Below, in pieces: positions 6,027 to 6,454 of a DNA stretch of 6,454 nucleotides; position 1 is the first letter of the stretch, and every line of letters begins with the position of its first letter. The position numbers and the translations under genes are program-made. The notes under the pieces were generated by a model that ran no database searches, had not been told where the DNA came from, and worked only from the letters and a program-made list of their open reading frames with translations. The stretch lies in assembly GCA_025352585.1 (NCBI GenBank), contig JANXTD010000342.1, forward strand, positions 1 through 6,454, in the 5' to 3' direction. This stretch comes from Fimbriiglobus sp. (lineage in GTDB: Bacteria > Planctomycetota > Planctomycetia > Gemmatales > Gemmataceae).

Positions 6027-6454
6027 TCAACGCTTGCCGCCGTTGAAGTAGTCGCTCAGCGACAGCGGCGCGACAGCGGCGCGGGCCGGCGCGCCGCGGC
6101 CTTGCAGCGGGTGCGTGGCGTTGTGGTAACTGTGGCAGTCGGTGCAGGCGTGCTTCACCCCGCCGCCGGGGGTGGTGTGGCCGTCGGCCAGAGTTACCGG
6201 CGTCCCGGCGGGGGCGTGGCAGGCACGGCACGACTGCACGCCGAGAATCTGCGGCGGCTCCTTTTCGACGAGTTTCGTGCCGACGGGCGCGAAGGCGGCG
6301 GCCGTGCCGGGGTGGCATTCGAGGCACGCGTTCGCCCGGTGCGCGGCGTGGTTGAACTTCGCGTTGGGCAGCCAGACCGTGCGGTCGGCGACGGGCCTCA
6401 CACCCTGGCTGTCGAGGTCGTGGCACTTCGCGCAGCCCTGGCTGCCCGCCGGCG
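6027..6454 (-). CDS. Multihaem cytochrome c, C-terminal part (5' end outside window)
   Basis: The visible 141 residues contain four c-type haem attachment motifs: CAKCH (6420-6434), CLECH (6312-6326), CRACH (6216-6230) and CTDCH (6132-6146). Extra histidines suited to be sixth ligands stand nearby (FNHAAH, DGH, VKH, SYHNATH), the pattern of low-potential bis-His cytochromes of the c3/c7 type. The frame is open to the right edge, so the signal peptide and possibly more haems are missing from view. A GTG at 6401 could be read as a start but lies after the first haem motif and is plainly internal. The protein ends LSLSDYFNGGKR with no C-terminal membrane anchor. c-type haems are attached outside the cytoplasmic membrane, so this subunit should sit opposite the diaphorase and Fe-S proteins encoded just downstream. 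It is likely the first visible gene of the same operon. Confidence 0.88.
   Translation of the reverse strand, partial: PAGSQGCAKCHDLDSQGVRPVADRTVWLPNAKFNHAAHRANACLECHPGTAAAFAPVGTKLVEKEPPQILGVQSCRACHAPAGTPVTLADGHTTPGGGVKHACTDCHSYHNATHPLQGRGAPARAAVAPLSLSDYFNGGKR

Noticed and set aside
6025..6030. TTGACA on the minus strand as a -35 promoter box for the diaphorase gene
   Set aside because: No -10-like hexamer stands at a suitable spacing, and the site falls on the stop codon of the preceding gene in a tight operon.
6004..6426. An N-terminal extension of the diaphorase to 845 residues
   Set aside because: The extension reads the cytochrome gene out of phase and is Arg/Pro-rich. The overlapping frame has four CxxCH motifs.

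Overview
The window is very GC-rich, with third codon positions almost entirely G or C. It reads like a planctomycete chromosome of the Gemmata type. That assignment is an inference from composition, from a DUF4337 protein, from the Fe-S/cyclic-nucleotide fusion gene, and from an intergenic repeat of the 'CGCAAAGGCGC' kind that I associate with such genomes. No RNA gene, CRISPR array, insertion sequence or origin was seen.

Layout, left half: positions 2-241 (+) hold the C-terminal end of an unrecognised protein. Positions 242-370 are non-coding and dominated by a long interrupted inverted repeat. Positions 371-1027 (+) encode a DUF4337 membrane protein. A gap of about 50 bases with a small hairpin separates it from a convergent operon on the minus strand.

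Layout, right half (minus strand, read from right to left): (1) the C-terminal part of a multihaem cytochrome c with four CxxCH motifs, running off the window; (2) a 704-residue fusion of NuoE-like and NuoF-like modules, the diaphorase (NADH dehydrogenase) part of complex I and HoxF-type enzymes; (3) a 941-residue protein that joins a NuoG/HoxU/HydA-like N-terminus ([2Fe-2S] plus two [4Fe-4S]), two tandem cyclic-nucleotide-binding domains and a 16-cysteine DmsB/HycB-like polyferredoxin. The last two genes overlap by 17 bases, and the cytochrome stop lies 23 bases before the diaphorase ATG.

How they may work together: the diaphorase should oxidise NAD(P)H through FMN. Electrons would pass over its [4Fe-4S] and [2Fe-2S] centres to the Fe-S fusion protein, which has motifs for up to one [2Fe-2S] and six [4Fe-4S] clusters, and then to a membrane partner and the extracytoplasmic haem protein. 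The cyclic-nucleotide domains would be a built-in sensor that gates or tunes this flow. No membrane subunit is visible, so one is predicted upstream, beyond the right edge. Cofactor content rests on visible motifs; electron direction, the physiological partner and regulation by a cyclic nucleotide are inference.
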